DNA of 64,000 bases from UBA6489 sp942490775 (GCA_942490775.1 CALNYL010000009.1:310001-374000), one strand, 5' to 3'; positions 21,328 to 32,160 are shown, counted from the first letter of the stretch. Notes: generated by a model from the letters alone, not told the origin. Numbers and translations are program-made.

Positions 21328-22278
21328 CTATTGAAATACTGTAATTGTAAATGCTTCTATTATAGTTGATTGGGGAATTTTAGCATCTAGATCTTTTTTA
21401 AATCAATAAGATTTTCCGCTAGAATCTATTCTGGCAAAACGAAGTGGTATTAAATCGGTATTTGTTGAGTCAAGTGCGAATTTCCACTCAAGATAAGGTA
21501 TAGGGGTTTCTTCAAGGTTGTTTAATATTAATTTATTGGCAACAAAAAGGTTTAAAGTACATTTGTTTGTTATTAATCTACAATTATTATCATAAAATGT
21601 ACTAAAGTTTTCAAGACTTCAAGATAAAGTTTTTCACTCTTTATTATTAAGATCAATCGTTTTTAAAGTAGAGTAACTTGACCAGTTTTGGATATCCCAA
21701 TCTGTAATTGTGTCAAATTCTTCGTAGTCCCCTATATCATCAGCAAAAATATAGCTTCAAGAATATGCATTTAAAGTTTGTCAACTTCAAGATAATTGCC
21801 AAACTATTATAGGCATATCAGTTATATCTTTAATTTTTGTTGGAATTCATCATCATAAATTTGGTACTCTAAAAACAAATCTAGCACCGTTAAAGCTTTC
21901 AGGTTTTCAGCTTAGATTAAACTGTATAGGCTCTCACTGTTTTATTGTGTTCCAATCATCATCAAACTCACTATTTCCCTCTCCTAGAGGAGGTAATAAT
22001 CTTCAATTAGCAACCAACTCAAAACTATATCATGTGGAAGTTGTGACCATTGTTTGTCAGCTTTCTGTTCATATATTGTTTTTATTTATAAAGTAGACCA
22101 TTTCTTCAATTCAAGAATTTGCTAAATAGTATGCTTTAGAAGAGTTTTCTATTCATTTTACATTTCTGGAGAATGGGTACATATAATCTATTATATAAAT
22201 GGCTAGTAGTCATATAAGTAGTGCTAATCATATAGCTAATACTATAGAAAATGCTTTTTTTCATTTTGCTAGTCTCAT
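21328..22278 (-). CDS. PilX-like type IV pilus minor protein
   Basis: 316 residues. Short basic N-terminus (MRLAKGKKAFS), one membrane helix (IVLAIGLALLIGLLAIYIID), then SSKAYYLANSGIEEMVYFIN, which resembles the region after the helix in PilX/PulK-type pseudopilins. The rest is a beta-rich extracellular domain. Begins 5 bp after the preceding pilin-like gene, so co-translated. TGA abundant, including three in a row (NLGGG). Confidence 0.7.
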
Positions 22279-22283
22279 TTTTT

Positions 22284-23477
22284 TTAGTTAGAAAATATAT
22301 TAGTTAGAGCAACTGTAGTTTTAATTGTTATTTCTGGTACTTTTCATTTTATTTGCTTTTTGGTTCTCCGTCCTGGTGATAGGGTTAATCACATTCTGAT
22401 ATATGGTGCTATATTGGTTTCTGGTGATTTGTCTTTCCAAGCATGTCCTATGTCTTTATTTGGATATACATAAAATATAACATCTTTTACATTTACATCA
22501 TCTGGAAATATTTTTTGCCGATAATTTGTATTATTACTTCATGCTATAATGTCTGTTGTTCATCAAGCAAATTCAGGATCTATTATCCAAGTATCTATTA
22601 TTCAATCATACTGAGTACCATTGTTGTCAATAGAACCAGAATTGTGGTTCATTCACCAATCTTTTCATTCAAGTTTTAAAAATTCTATTGTTCATAAACA
22701 TCCTGAACCTGTAGGAGTTTCAGGCTCAGTAGTAAAATCACAAGAAAAAGGTAATCATTCGGGGTCTGCTGAAACGGTCCATCTAAATAGAGTTCTTTTA
22801 TCTCTTTTCCCATTTATTAAGTAGAGTTCTTTTATTGGGACTCAAGCTTCAAAAGCTGTTGGTCAGTTTCAAAGGATTTCATCATCATCATCTCATATTA
22901 TAGAACTGTCTCAGTCCTCATCTCATTCATCATCATCAGCATTTACATTATAATCTCTAAAATGGAAAGTGTACTGTCAATATCTTTGAGGTTCTAAACT
23001 ATAATCTGTATCACTAATTCATCAAGGAATTCAATCACTATCATTGTTTACTGTAACACATCATCATGTTCACATAAAAACTCAGGTGTCAGGACTAAGG
23101 CAATAGTAATACAAATCTCAGTAGTCATTAGGCACAGATGACACATTTTCCACTTTTCCTCCATTTCAGAAGTTTCCAAATCCTGTTGGGATTTCGTAGT
23201 GTCAGCTTAGGTAATCTGTAGTTCATACTACTTTTCTATTAAAATATTCTTCATAGTCTATTTCTCATCATTTTTTTACCATTTCAAAAAATTTCTCGGA
23301 AAAATAAAATGCTCTTTTTTCTATTTCTGTTTCTTCTATAAGTTTTACCTTTCATATCATCAATGCACTAAGGGAATAAAATCATGACACTATAATAATA
23401 GAAAATATTAAAATTCATACCGCTATTTCTATAAGAGTAAAGGCTTTAAATTTATTTTTTATGTGGTTATTTTTCAT
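22284..23477 (-). CDS. Type IV pilin-like protein (PulJ/PilW type)
   Basis: 397 residues. Class III-type leader: FKAFTLIEIAVGILIF, where the prepilin peptidase would cut before the F of FTLIE and the Glu at +5 is present. The extracellular part is large and Asp/Gly rich with calcium-site-like stretches (NADDDEGDEDGDSS and NNDSDGIPG). First gene of a pilin pair with the PilX-like gene. More than 30 TGA codons, so a standard-code scan breaks it into fragments. Confidence 0.78.
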
Positions 23478-23918
23478 ATTGAAAATTTATTTTTTTAAAA
23501 ATATAGACTCTAAAACATTTCCCAAAAATCTAGTAAGTTTCAAGCCTGTTGGTTTTTTCCAAAAGTATCTGGGCCATATTCTGAAAATAAAATCTAATAA
23601 ACTGAAGAAATAGTTTTTAGCTTTTATTCTCTTTTTTCAAAAGAATAGTAAGATGCTTCTAAAAAAACTAAAGATAAAACTAACGAAGAAGGATATACTG
23701 TCCAAAAAGGAATTGTTGATATCTTTTTTCTTATGTTTTATTTTATTATTGTACATAATAACATATTTTTTTAAAAAATAAAAAATCTTGTCAAATAAAA
23801 ATATAAATGTCGTAAAGAAATTAAAAATAAAAAATCTATTGATTATTATAGTTCATTATATATTATAGTATAATGAGAATTTTGTTATTTTTCAAATTAT
23901 TATTTTAAATTAGTTATT
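23478..23918. other. Intergenic region between divergent pilin and membrane-protein genes
   Basis: About 440 bp, mostly AT-rich. It must hold the promoters of the pilin genes (minus) and the membrane protein (plus). Apart from one possible 42-residue frame (23653-23781) I see no gene, RNA or repeat. Confidence 0.5.
23653..23781 (+). CDS. Possible small single-helix membrane protein
   Basis: 42 codons: basic N-terminus (MLLKKLKIKLTKKDILSKKE), one hydrophobic stretch (LLISFFLCFILLLYIITYFF) and a KK end. The layout suits a small membrane protein, but there is no family match and no ribosome site to confirm it. Confidence 0.3.
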   Translation: MLLKKLKIKLTKKDILSKKELLISFFLCFILLLYIITYFFKK

Positions 23919-24521
23919 ATGTCTTACAGAAATAGAGCAAAGGTAAGAAAGTTTAGGAAGCAAATAACATGAGCTTGGGATATGATGAAGTTTAAGTGAT
24001 TGAGTTTAGATAATTCTGGTAAGGTTATTATATTTTGAAGTTTAGTTTCTTTTTTTTCTCTTTTTATGCCTTGGGTTGTTGCAACAGATCCAGAAATAAG
24101 TGAAAATAGTTTTTCAAATTTAGCTTGAAAGTCTGGGGTGTTAGTTTTGACTTTATTAATGGTTGTTTTATTTTTTGTTTTTTCACTTAGAAAGAAAGAA
24201 AAACTTAAACTTCTGTCAAATGTTCATATAAAGGATTATTCTATGTACATATTATCATGACTATCTATACTTGCTATATCTTTTATTGTTTTGAATTTTA
24301 CATGAACAAGGGGGTTGCTTATATTTTCAGATAATATAGTCTATGGGAAATGAATTATATTTAATCTAATATGATGAATACTTATTTTGGTTTGATGAAT
24401 TCTTGCAAAAAGAGAAGAGAATAATAATAATTCTGCGGAAACAATTTTTATAAATGAAGGTAAGGAAGATATTGAAGAAGCTATAGAAAAAAAGAAGAAT
24501 AATATGAAATTACCATTTTAG
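23919..24521 (+). CDS. Hypothetical membrane protein
   Basis: 200 residues, four predicted membrane helices (about 37-55, 72-93, 109-130 and 148-166), a basic N-terminus (SYRNRAKVRKFRKQ) and an acidic/lysine C-terminal tail. No family recognised. Confidence 0.6.
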
Positions 24522-24610
24522 GTAATTTTTTTTTTGACTTTTTTTGCTAAGCAATTATATTATTAATAATAAGATTTTTGTATTATATCTCTAAAATTTA
24601 AGAAGTAATT

Positions 24611-25669
24611 ATGCTTACAAACACATTAACGGATAAAAAAATTATTTCTTCCTTTGGAAACATTCTAAAATCCTTGTCAGATAAAGAAAGAGATGTATTA
24701 GAGAGAAGGGTTTGATTACTTGGAGTTAGGGAGACATTACAAAGTATTGGTAATTCTTTTTCTCCATCTATAACTAGAGAAAGAGTTAGACAGATAGAAG
24801 ATGCTTGAAGGAAAAAGGTTGGTAGAATAATAAAAGCTTCAGATTTAGCTATTATACAAAGTACATCTAAAAAAATGTTAGAGATGCATGGGGGAATACT
24901 TACTGCTAAGAAATTAATAAACTGAATAATAAAAGAACTTGATTTATCAAAGTGAATGAATTCTTATGTTCTGGAGGTTATAATACAGTCAGATTTAGAT
25001 ATATTTAAGTCAAAGCCTAGATTATGAGTGAGGACTTATTTTTATCTTCCCAAGGTTACAAGAAGTAAAATAGACAGAATTCATAAAGAAGCATTAAAGG
25101 TTTTGAGAAGAAAAAAGGATGTCATGGAGGTGTCAGATTTGTTTGATATTATAAATCAAAGATTGACTCCGGATATATGAAAGTTAGAAAATGTTTTGAT
25201 AGATAGTGTTTTAGATGTTTTTGAAGATTTAGTAAAATGAGAAGAAACTCTTATTTGACTCACTAGATGGAAGATTTTAAATCCAAAGACTCTAAAGGAT
25301 AAGACTATATATGTAATGAAAAAAGAAAAGATTCCGATGCATTTTGTTGATATTTCAAATAAAATATCAGAGCATTTATGAGATGCAGTTAAGGTTAGTA
25401 CAATACATAATGAGCTTATAAGAAATGATGAATTTGTGTTGGTTGGTAGATGAATATATGCACTAAAGAAATGGTGATTTGAGCCTTGAACAGTTTTGGA
25501 TGTTATAGTTAGAATTTTAGAAAAAAGTAAGGATCCTATGACTATTGAGCAAATAACAAAAAAAGTATTAGAGGTAAGGAATGTAAAGAAGACTACTATA
25601 TATATGAATCTTCAAAATAGAAAGTTAATAGAGAGGGTTTGAAGAAATTATTATCAATTGAAAAAATAA
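24611..25669 (+). CDS. Sigma-70 region 4 / HARE-HTH-like protein
   Basis: 352 residues. The N-terminal part has the sigma region 4 helix-turn-helix (LSDKERDVLERR ... SITRERVRQIEDAGRKK, about residues 22-72) but no regions 2 or 3. The C-terminal half carries winged-helix modules of the HARE/RpoE-delta type (KEKIPMHFVDISNKI ... GIYALKKWGFEPG, then DPMTIEQITKKVL). It is probably a DNA-binding partner of RNA polymerase rather than a complete sigma factor. Confidence 0.7.
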
Positions 25670-25708
25670 AAAATCACTCCTATCTCTCTTTATTAAGGAG
25701 GGGGGAAT
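25670..25708. repeat. A-type purine/pyrimidine repeat fragment
   Basis: CACTCCTATCTCTC...AAGGAGGGGGGAA imperfect hairpin just after a stop codon, in the style of repeat A elements. Confidence 0.4.
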
Positions 25709-25736
25709 AAAAAACCTATATAATTATAGGTTTTTT
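25709..25736 (+). terminator. Rho-independent terminator
   Basis: AAAAAACCTATA/TATAGGTTTTTT perfect 12-bp arms around TAAT, followed by more T residues. Confidence 0.85.
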
Positions 25737-25787
25737 ATTTTTTTATTTGAATTTAATTAATATTTTTTTAAACTAACTTATATAATT

Positions 25788-25830
25788 CATACTAAATTCC
25801 TTACTTTTATATGAAAGGAAGGAGGCTTAT
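25788..25830. repeat. Dispersed repeat A, copy 6
   Basis: CATACTAAATTCCTTACTTT then TATATGAAAGGAAGGAGG; hairpin CCTTACTTT/GAAAGGAAGG. Lies just upstream of the exonuclease start. Confidence 0.55.
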
Positions 25831-25848
25831 TTTATATAAATATAATAA

Positions 25849-26457
25849 ATGAAAATACTAGTATTTGATACGGAAACAACAGGATTTATAAATAAAAAAG
25901 AAATAGACTTAGAGAAACAGCCAAGAATAGTACAATTTGCTTGAATTTTCTGAGAACTAGAAGATGAAAAGTTTACACTAGAAAAAGAAATAGATATACT
26001 AATAAATCCCAAAATTTCTATTCCATATCAATCCTCAGAAGTTCATCATATATATGACATAGATGTAAAAAAGTCACCTTATATAGATGATGTAATAGAT
26101 GATATAATGTTGTATATCAATACAGCAGATGTTGTAGTGTGACATAATATAGAATATGATGAGGATATGATTAAGCTAGAACTTAGAAGACTAGATAGGC
26201 TTTATAAATATATGCCAAAACAAACTATGTGTACAATGAAAACTACTGTAAATTTCTGTGCAATACAGTGAAACTGAAAAAGATTTAAATATCCAAAATT
26301 ATGAGAGTTGCATAAAAAACTCTTTTGAGAATACTTTATATGAGCTCATGATGCACTAACGGATGTGAAAGCAACTCTAAAGTGTTTCTTAGATTTAAAC
26401 AGACAATGAGTAATAAAAATAAAAAAACAGGAAGATAATAAAATGTCTTTATTTTAA
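25849..26457 (+). CDS. DnaQ-type 3'-5' exonuclease
   Basis: 202 residues. DEDDh motifs: FDTETTGF (Asp7, Glu9), HNIEYD (exo II) and HDALTDVKAT (exo III with catalytic His and Asp). The C-terminus QEDNKMSLF resembles a sliding-clamp-binding peptide (Q-x-x-x-L-F), which would fit a proofreading subunit. May be the epsilon-like proofreader of the replicative polymerase; that is inference. Confidence 0.82.
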
Positions 26458-26483
26458 AAGACCATTGCAAGGCTAACCCGTCC

Positions 26484-26519
26484 TTGAATCCCTTCACTTA
26501 TATAAGGGAAGGGATTCAA
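26484..26519. repeat. Dispersed repeat A-type hairpin, copy 7
   Basis: TTGAATCCCTTC/GAAGGGATTCAA arms with CTTA-ta-TAAG inside; one of the longest stems in the family (about 16 bp). Lies 26 bp after the exonuclease stop. Confidence 0.6.
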
Positions 26520-26578
26520 AATAATAAAATTTTTCAGATTTTTCTTAGAGGAAAAAAATTAAAACTTAATAAAGAATT

Positions 26579-26803
26579 ATGACATATAATGACCTAATAA
26601 ATATAGATGACTTCTCTAAAAAAAAGGAGACATTTAATATAGAAAGATGAGAAGTTTCTTTTTATTGTAAAGACTGTAAAAAGATTGTAGAAGTTGATAG
26701 ACCGAATAGTAGATGATATACATTTATATGTAAAGAGTGTAAATGAAAAAAGGTGGCACTATGAACACAAGAGGGGCTAAAAACTAATTATAGAATAAAA
26801 TAA
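26579..26803 (+). CDS. Small zinc-ribbon protein
   Basis: 74 residues with two CxxC pairs (YCKDCKK and ICKECKG) 20 residues apart, a typical zinc ribbon. Otherwise charged and soluble. Lies 77 bp upstream of recA. Function unknown; probably nucleic-acid or protein binding. Confidence 0.6.
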
Positions 26804-26879
26804 TAATTAAAAAAACTTTTGACTTTAAATACATCTACTATATACTCGTGTATATATTTATATAATAATTTTTTTACAA

Positions 26880-27863
26880 ATGGATAAAAAAGATGCTCTA
26901 AAAAATGCTCTATCTATGATAGAGAAACAGTTTTGAAAAGGTTCTATTATGAGGCTATGAGATAGTAAGGTATCAAAACTTGAGACAAGCTCTTCAGGTT
27001 CTTTATGATTAGATATAGCACTTGGATGAGGTTATGCAAAATGAAGAATTGTAGAAATATATTGACCTGAGTCTTCATGAAAAACTACTCTCACACTACA
27101 TGCTATAGCAGAAGTTCAAAAAGCATGATGAACAGCAGCTTTTATAGATGCAGAACATGCTTTAGATCCAGAGTATGCAAGAAAAATATGAGTAGATGTT
27201 GACAACCTTATAGTATCTCAACCAGACTATTGAGAACAAGCATTGGAAATAGTTGATTCATTGGTTAGATCATGAGCAATAGATTTAATAATAGTTGATA
27301 GTGTTGCTGCTCTAACACCAAAAGCCGAAATAGAATGAGATATGTGAGACTCACATATGTGACTACAGGCAAGACTTATGAGCCAAGCTCTTAGAAAAAT
27401 AACCTGAGTAATATCAAAATCATGAACTACTGTAATTTTTATAAACCAGCTTAGAATGAAAATCTGAGTAATGTTTGGTAATCCAGAAACTACAACATGA
27501 GGTAATGCTCTAAAGTTTTATGCTAGTCAAAGATTAGATATAAGAAGAAGGGCAGGTATAGAAACATGAGTATGAATGGATAAAAAAATACTATGAAATA
27601 GAACAAAAGTAAAAGTTATAAAAAATAAAGTAGCTCCTCCTTTTAGAGAAGCAGAGTTTGATGTAATCTATAATGAATGAATATCAAAATTGTGAGAAAT
27701 AATAGATATTTGATCGGAATTAGGAGTTATAAAAAAAGCCTGAGCATTTTATTCTTACTGAGAAACTAAGTTATGACAATGAAAAGAAAAAGTTAAGTTA
27801 TTTCTAAAAGAAAATGATAAATTAGCAAAGGAGATTGAGGAATTAATAAAAAATAGCTTATAA
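26880..27863 (+). CDS. recA: Recombinase RecA
   Basis: 327 residues. Walker A GPESSGKTT (62-70), Walker B LIIVDSVAAL, the FINQLRMKIGVMFGNPETTT loop region and GGNALKFYAS. TGA encodes both glycines of the P-loop GPESSGKT, which is direct proof of UGA=Gly. Slightly short at the C-terminus. Drives homologous recombination and could underlie the near-identical repeats at 57083 and 58898. Confidence 0.96.
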
Positions 27864-28012
27864 GAAATTGTAAAAACATAAAAAATATGGAGACATATTA
27901 CAATGTGTATCTATTATTTTTTTAGAATAATTTTAATAAAAAAGTAAATATTTTTGCCATAGAAAAAAATATATGTTAATATGTTCATATATTAAAACTT
28001 AACTTTGATATT

Positions 28013-28786
28013 GTGCTTTTATTATCAACACTAAGTCTACAATGATATGGTCTACACAGAATATTCCACTTTGCTCAAAAAGCTAAATATTCATGAATAG
28101 ATATATTTTTAGACAAAAGAAACTTTGATTTATGGGATAAAGAATATATAAAATCTCTAAGTGATGAATTTTGAATCCCTGTTCTAAGTATAACAGCCCC
28201 CGCTAGATGAATGAATGAAAGAAAGGTTAATATGATAGCTAGTATGGCAAAATACTTATGAACACAAGTAATTACTTTCTCTCCTCCACATATCTCTGAT
28301 AAGAATAAAGAGTGGTTTACTAAATATCTTCCAAAGGTAAAAAGGGATTCTCATATAAGTATAGCTATACAGAATGTAGAACCTAAGTTTTTGTTTTTTA
28401 TAATTCCAGAATATAAAAATGCTACATTTGCGGATATTAGAAGAATTACAGGGGATACTACTCTAAATCTTTTGTGAATAGATCAGTCTTCTAGTATGGA
28501 TATAATGAAGGCTCAGAAATTTTTGGGTGGTTCTATAAAAAATATATTTTTTAGTGATAGATACTGAAGTAAAACTTGAATGTTACCTTGATGAGCATGA
28601 TGATGAGTTTCGTATTTACCGCTAGAGAGTTTTCTGATGAAGCTTAAATCTTCTTGATATAGCTCTTTTATAACTTTGAGGGCAGATCCTAGACAGCTTT
28701 GAGTTTGAAATAATGATAATGTTCAGAAAAACTTATTGTTTGTAAAAAAGTATTATTCAAAACATTTTATAAATTTTAAGGACTAG
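28013..28786 (+). CDS. Xylose-isomerase-like TIM-barrel protein
   Basis: 257 residues. N-terminal LSTLSLQGYGLHRIFHFAQK and GIDIFLDKRNFDL follow the AP endonuclease 2/sugar-phosphate isomerase barrel pattern; a Gly-rich loop (LPGGAGGG) precedes YLPLESFL. No in-frame ATG is available upstream, so GTG at 28013 is the best start. The reaction cannot be assigned. The 3' end overlaps the converging lgt gene by 11 bp. Confidence 0.6.
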
Positions 28787-29591
28787 AGGAAATTCTAGTT
28801 CTTTTTTCTAAATTTAGTTTTTTTCTAAAACTATATATTTTTATAGTCACAAACAGTATAACTACTATAGATGCTATTTGATATCAAGTAAAACTATAAA
28901 AAATTCTAGGTTCTACCCTTATGAACTCAATCAAAAATCTGTATCAAAAATAAAAAACTAAAAATAGATCAAATAAAAATCAAGGTCTATTTTTTTTATT
29001 TCTAAGAAATAGATATCAAATAAATAGTATTATTAGATATAAAATCTCATAAATTTGTGTAGGGTGTCTAAGTAATCAATCTCAAAAGTTAATTCACCAA
29101 GGTAAACTTGTAACTTCTCAATAACAACATCAGGTTAAAAAACATCAGATTCTTCAGATTGCTATTCATAAAATAATTCATGGAACTAATTTATTTCAAA
29201 ATCTAGTTTTTATTCATAGTTTTCTTTTTGTGAAAATAACTGATAAGGTTCATCAGATAAGTCATCATGTAATTGTTCTACCAGAAAGTAGGGTTTCAAT
29301 ACTTCAGCTTTCTATTATTGTGCCAAAATATGATATCCAAATAGGGATTTTAGCTCACAAAACTCAACCAACTATTCATGCAAAGACCACATATATCATA
29401 TTTTCATTATTTTCTTTCTCTTTCTCTTTTTTTTCTTTTTTTGAAAGATAGATAACAGTTCCTATTCATACTATTAGTCATAGCATTACAAAGATAGAAT
29501 ATGTTGATACTTTTGCTCAAAATATATTTATAAATGGTAGTATTCACCAAGTGTGATTATGAACTTCTCATGTGTTATGTAAATCTATCAT
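28776..29591 (-). CDS. lgt: Prolipoprotein diacylglyceryl transferase
   Basis: 271 residues, multi-pass membrane protein. Transfers diacylglycerol to the lipobox cysteine of prolipoproteins. The Lgt signature GRIGCFLTGCCYG and HPTQIYE are both present; TGA encodes most glycines. It would modify the lipoproteins seen at 1399, 2536, 46482 and 47325. Last gene of a likely five-gene operon (30721-32082, 30358-30693, 30243-30347, 29643-30239, this gene). A 51-bp gap precedes it. Confidence 0.92.
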
Positions 29592-29642
29592 AGTTTTTTT
29601 GTGATTAAAATTTTTGGCAGACACATAGGTCTGTCACTACTT

Positions 29643-30239
29643 CTAAAAAATCTTAGGAAAAAACATTCAAACTTTCTTTTTATAGCTTTTGTATTCTTTA
29701 AAATTCTTTTCTAGTAATTTCTCTTCTTGCCCAGCCCTATAAATCATCATTGGTAAAAATACAAAAGTAGCAATAAAAAATACAAGCCAGTTAGAATAAA
29801 TTAGCCCTAATCAGTAATTTATCCAAATAAGAGAGGCATACAAAGGATGTCTAACTATTCTATATGGTCAGGTATTTACTAGTTTATGATCACTATAGAT
29901 TTTTATATTATTTGCCCAATTAGTAGATAAATAGAATCTTCAGAGTACATTGAAAAATGTTGAAAATATTACTATTATTAGTCAGATGATTATTAATGTT
30001 ATTTGTAGGTTTTGAGCATTATATATTCAGACTCTGAATCGTAGTGCTAGATAAACTAGTACAAAAAATATAGCCATTCTTCCAGTTGCTACTTTACTCT
30101 TTAGTTTATTTTTAGTTTTGTCTTTCTCTTCATACAAAACAAAGTCCATTACAACTGCCATTATTAAAGCAAGTGTACATAGTCAAACGATTATGTTTAT
30201 CCAGAAGGCTGGAGAGATGAAATTAATATTTATAATCAT
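29643..30239 (-). CDS. Isoprenylcysteine methyltransferase (ICMT)-like membrane methyltransferase
   Basis: 198 residues, about five membrane helices. C-terminal motif TGPYRIVRHPLYAS followed by E-x-x-L ... YKSYKKKVGMFFP, the SAM-binding region shared by ICMT, phospholipid methyltransferase and NnrU-like families. In bacteria such proteins methylate lipids or small substrates. Starts 3 bp after the upstream tiny gene. Substrate unknown. Confidence 0.75.
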
Positions 30240-30242
30240 TAT

Positions 30243-30347
30243 TTAAAAGTTAATTCATATAACACAGTTTCAAGTTCATAATAATGCTAAGATAAAGGGA
30301 ATTCACCAAATAGCTAAAACTCAAATAAAGCTTTTTTTATTTTCCAT
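30243..30347 (-). CDS. Tiny membrane protein in lipid-type operon (1)
   Basis: 34 residues with one hydrophobic segment (LAIWGIPFILALLGTGNCVI). It resembles the C-terminal segment of the gene immediately upstream (ILWIVPFICTLLISGSCALI): same W-x(1-2)-PF-I...L...G-x-C pattern. Ends 3 bp before the methyltransferase start, which supports translation. No known family. Confidence 0.5.
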
Positions 30348-30357
30348 AAAAACAAAA

Positions 30358-30693
30358 TTAAATATTAAATCATCAATTTAATTCTATCAATGCACAAGAT
30401 CAAGAAATTAAAAGGGTACAAATGAACGGAACAATCCAAAGAATAAAAAGAAAAATTGAACACACTTTTCCAATCTCATTATTTTTTCTTAATTTTAAAA
30501 GTTTTATAGGTATTATTATTGTAAATATTATAATGACTGTTACTAATATTGTAGCTGTTTTTAATGGAATATCAAAACCAGTTGAATACCATCATACTCC
30601 TAGTATTACTATTGGATTTAGTAAAACTGTTATAATTGTATATTTTATACAGTTTTTAGAGCATATTTCTTTTAGGCTTTCATTACTTTTCAT
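30358..30693 (-). CDS. Small membrane protein in lipid-type operon (2)
   Basis: 111 residues, three hydrophobic segments (about 17-36, 44-63 and 78-100), a Cys pair near the N-terminus (EICSKNCIKY) and GSCALIELNGG at the end. Lies 27 bp after the radical SAM gene and 10 bp before the 34-residue gene. No known family. Confidence 0.55.
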
Positions 30694-30720
30694 AAACAAA
30701 AAATTAAAAAATAAAAATTA

Positions 30721-32082
30721 TTACTTCCCTCTATAAAACATATTGTAAGTAGAAAAAGGGATCTTTTTTAGCTCTGGGGTTATTATATGCACACAGTCCT
30801 TTTGTACAGATTTTATATCAAAATTATAAACATCAATAAAAGACTTAATGCTTATACGAAAAAAATTATTATTTACATAATCAGACTGTTTTTCCTTAGA
30901 CATCAAAAGCAATTTTGGAGCAAGAATTTGTGTAAGACCTTGCCAAGGATTACAAACACCAGTACAACAATCTCATTTTTTATTTGTTTTTTCCACAATA
31001 TCTCTCAAATCAAAAGCAAAAGTATTTTTTATACTGTTCAAATTATTTGAGATATCAACTTTGTGTAAAATAGGATTCCATTCATCTTTTCTCTTATGAA
31101 GATAAGTAAGAGCAACTCTATCTGGATCACAGGGAAGGGGGATGAAATCATCAAACTTTATAAAACCCTCTGTTTGTTCTTCAGCTCTATCAATTATTCC
31201 ACTTAAAGTAGTCCTATCTTTTGTCTCAAAATTTCATCTTCCAAAAAATGCTACTGGTTGAAAATTTACTCATCTTATATAATTCTCTTTTAATCAAAAA
31301 TTTATAATATTTCAAATTTCATCATCGTTTATTCAGGCTTTTATCGTAGACACTAGAGTGGTAGGTATTTTATATTTCTGTAGATTTTTAATGGCTTTTA
31401 ATTTCATTTCTAGTATATTCTTTCATCTAAGAGTTTCATATGTTGAAGCTTTTAGTCAATCAAATTGTAAATATACTTCAAATCATAATTTAAACTTAGA
31501 AAGCTTTTTTACAAAATCTTCATCATTAGCTATTTTGCCTCAGTTAGTATTCAGCATAACATATTTAAAGTTTTTACTTTTGGCTAATTCTAGTATTTTG
31601 AAAATATCAGGATGTAAGGTAGGTTCTCATCAGCTTATTTGCAAAATATCAGCCTTTCCGTACTCTGTATCTTGATAAAAATCCATCATCTTTTCAATAG
31701 TCTTTAAGTCAAGAGATTCTCATTCTCCAGAACTAGCATAACAAGTTGGACATTTTAGTCAGCATTTTTGAGTGATTTCTATAAGTCATATACATGTATG
31801 TTGTTCATGATTTGGGCAGAGTCCACAATCCCGAGGACATCATTTTTTATATTCTGTTTGTGTTTTGCATCAGGTTCAAGGTTTGTAATAAAGTAGTTTT
31901 TTGCTGTAGTAGTTTGGATTTTCTTCTAGTATTTCTTCTTGTATTCAATGTTCTGGACATAGTTTTCTTATGAAAATACCATCTTTTTTTCTTAGTATTT
32001 TGGCTTCAACTTTTTTTAGACATTTATTACAAATGCTTATAGTTGATTCTAGTAAAATGTAGTCGTGTGTTATATTTTTCAT
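30721..32082 (-). CDS. Radical SAM protein resembling the MJ0619/tetraether-synthase group
   Basis: 453 residues. N-terminal cysteine-rich part (ICNKCLKKVEAKI, KLCPEHG, CPRDCGLCPNHEQHTC), then the radical SAM motif KCGLKCPTCYA and QISGGEPTLHPD, and a C-terminal extension with CCTGVCNPW. This combination of N-terminal ribbon, CPxDCGxCxxHxQHTC and CxxxCPxCYA is what I recall from the MJ0619-like/Tes lipid-acting radical SAM enzymes; the match is from memory. First gene of the operon that ends with lgt. Substrate is inferred, not shown. Confidence 0.7.
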
Positions 32083-32160
32083 ATGTTATTTTTTAAAATT
32101 AATTTTTATTTTTGTACCAAATGATATATAAAAAGATAGAAAAAACAAAAAAGAATTAAG

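Noticed and set aside
27885..27915. Imperfect palindrome downstream of recA as an operator or terminator
   Set aside because: The arms (GAGACATATT and GTGTATCT) have several mismatches and there is no T-run; evidence too weak.
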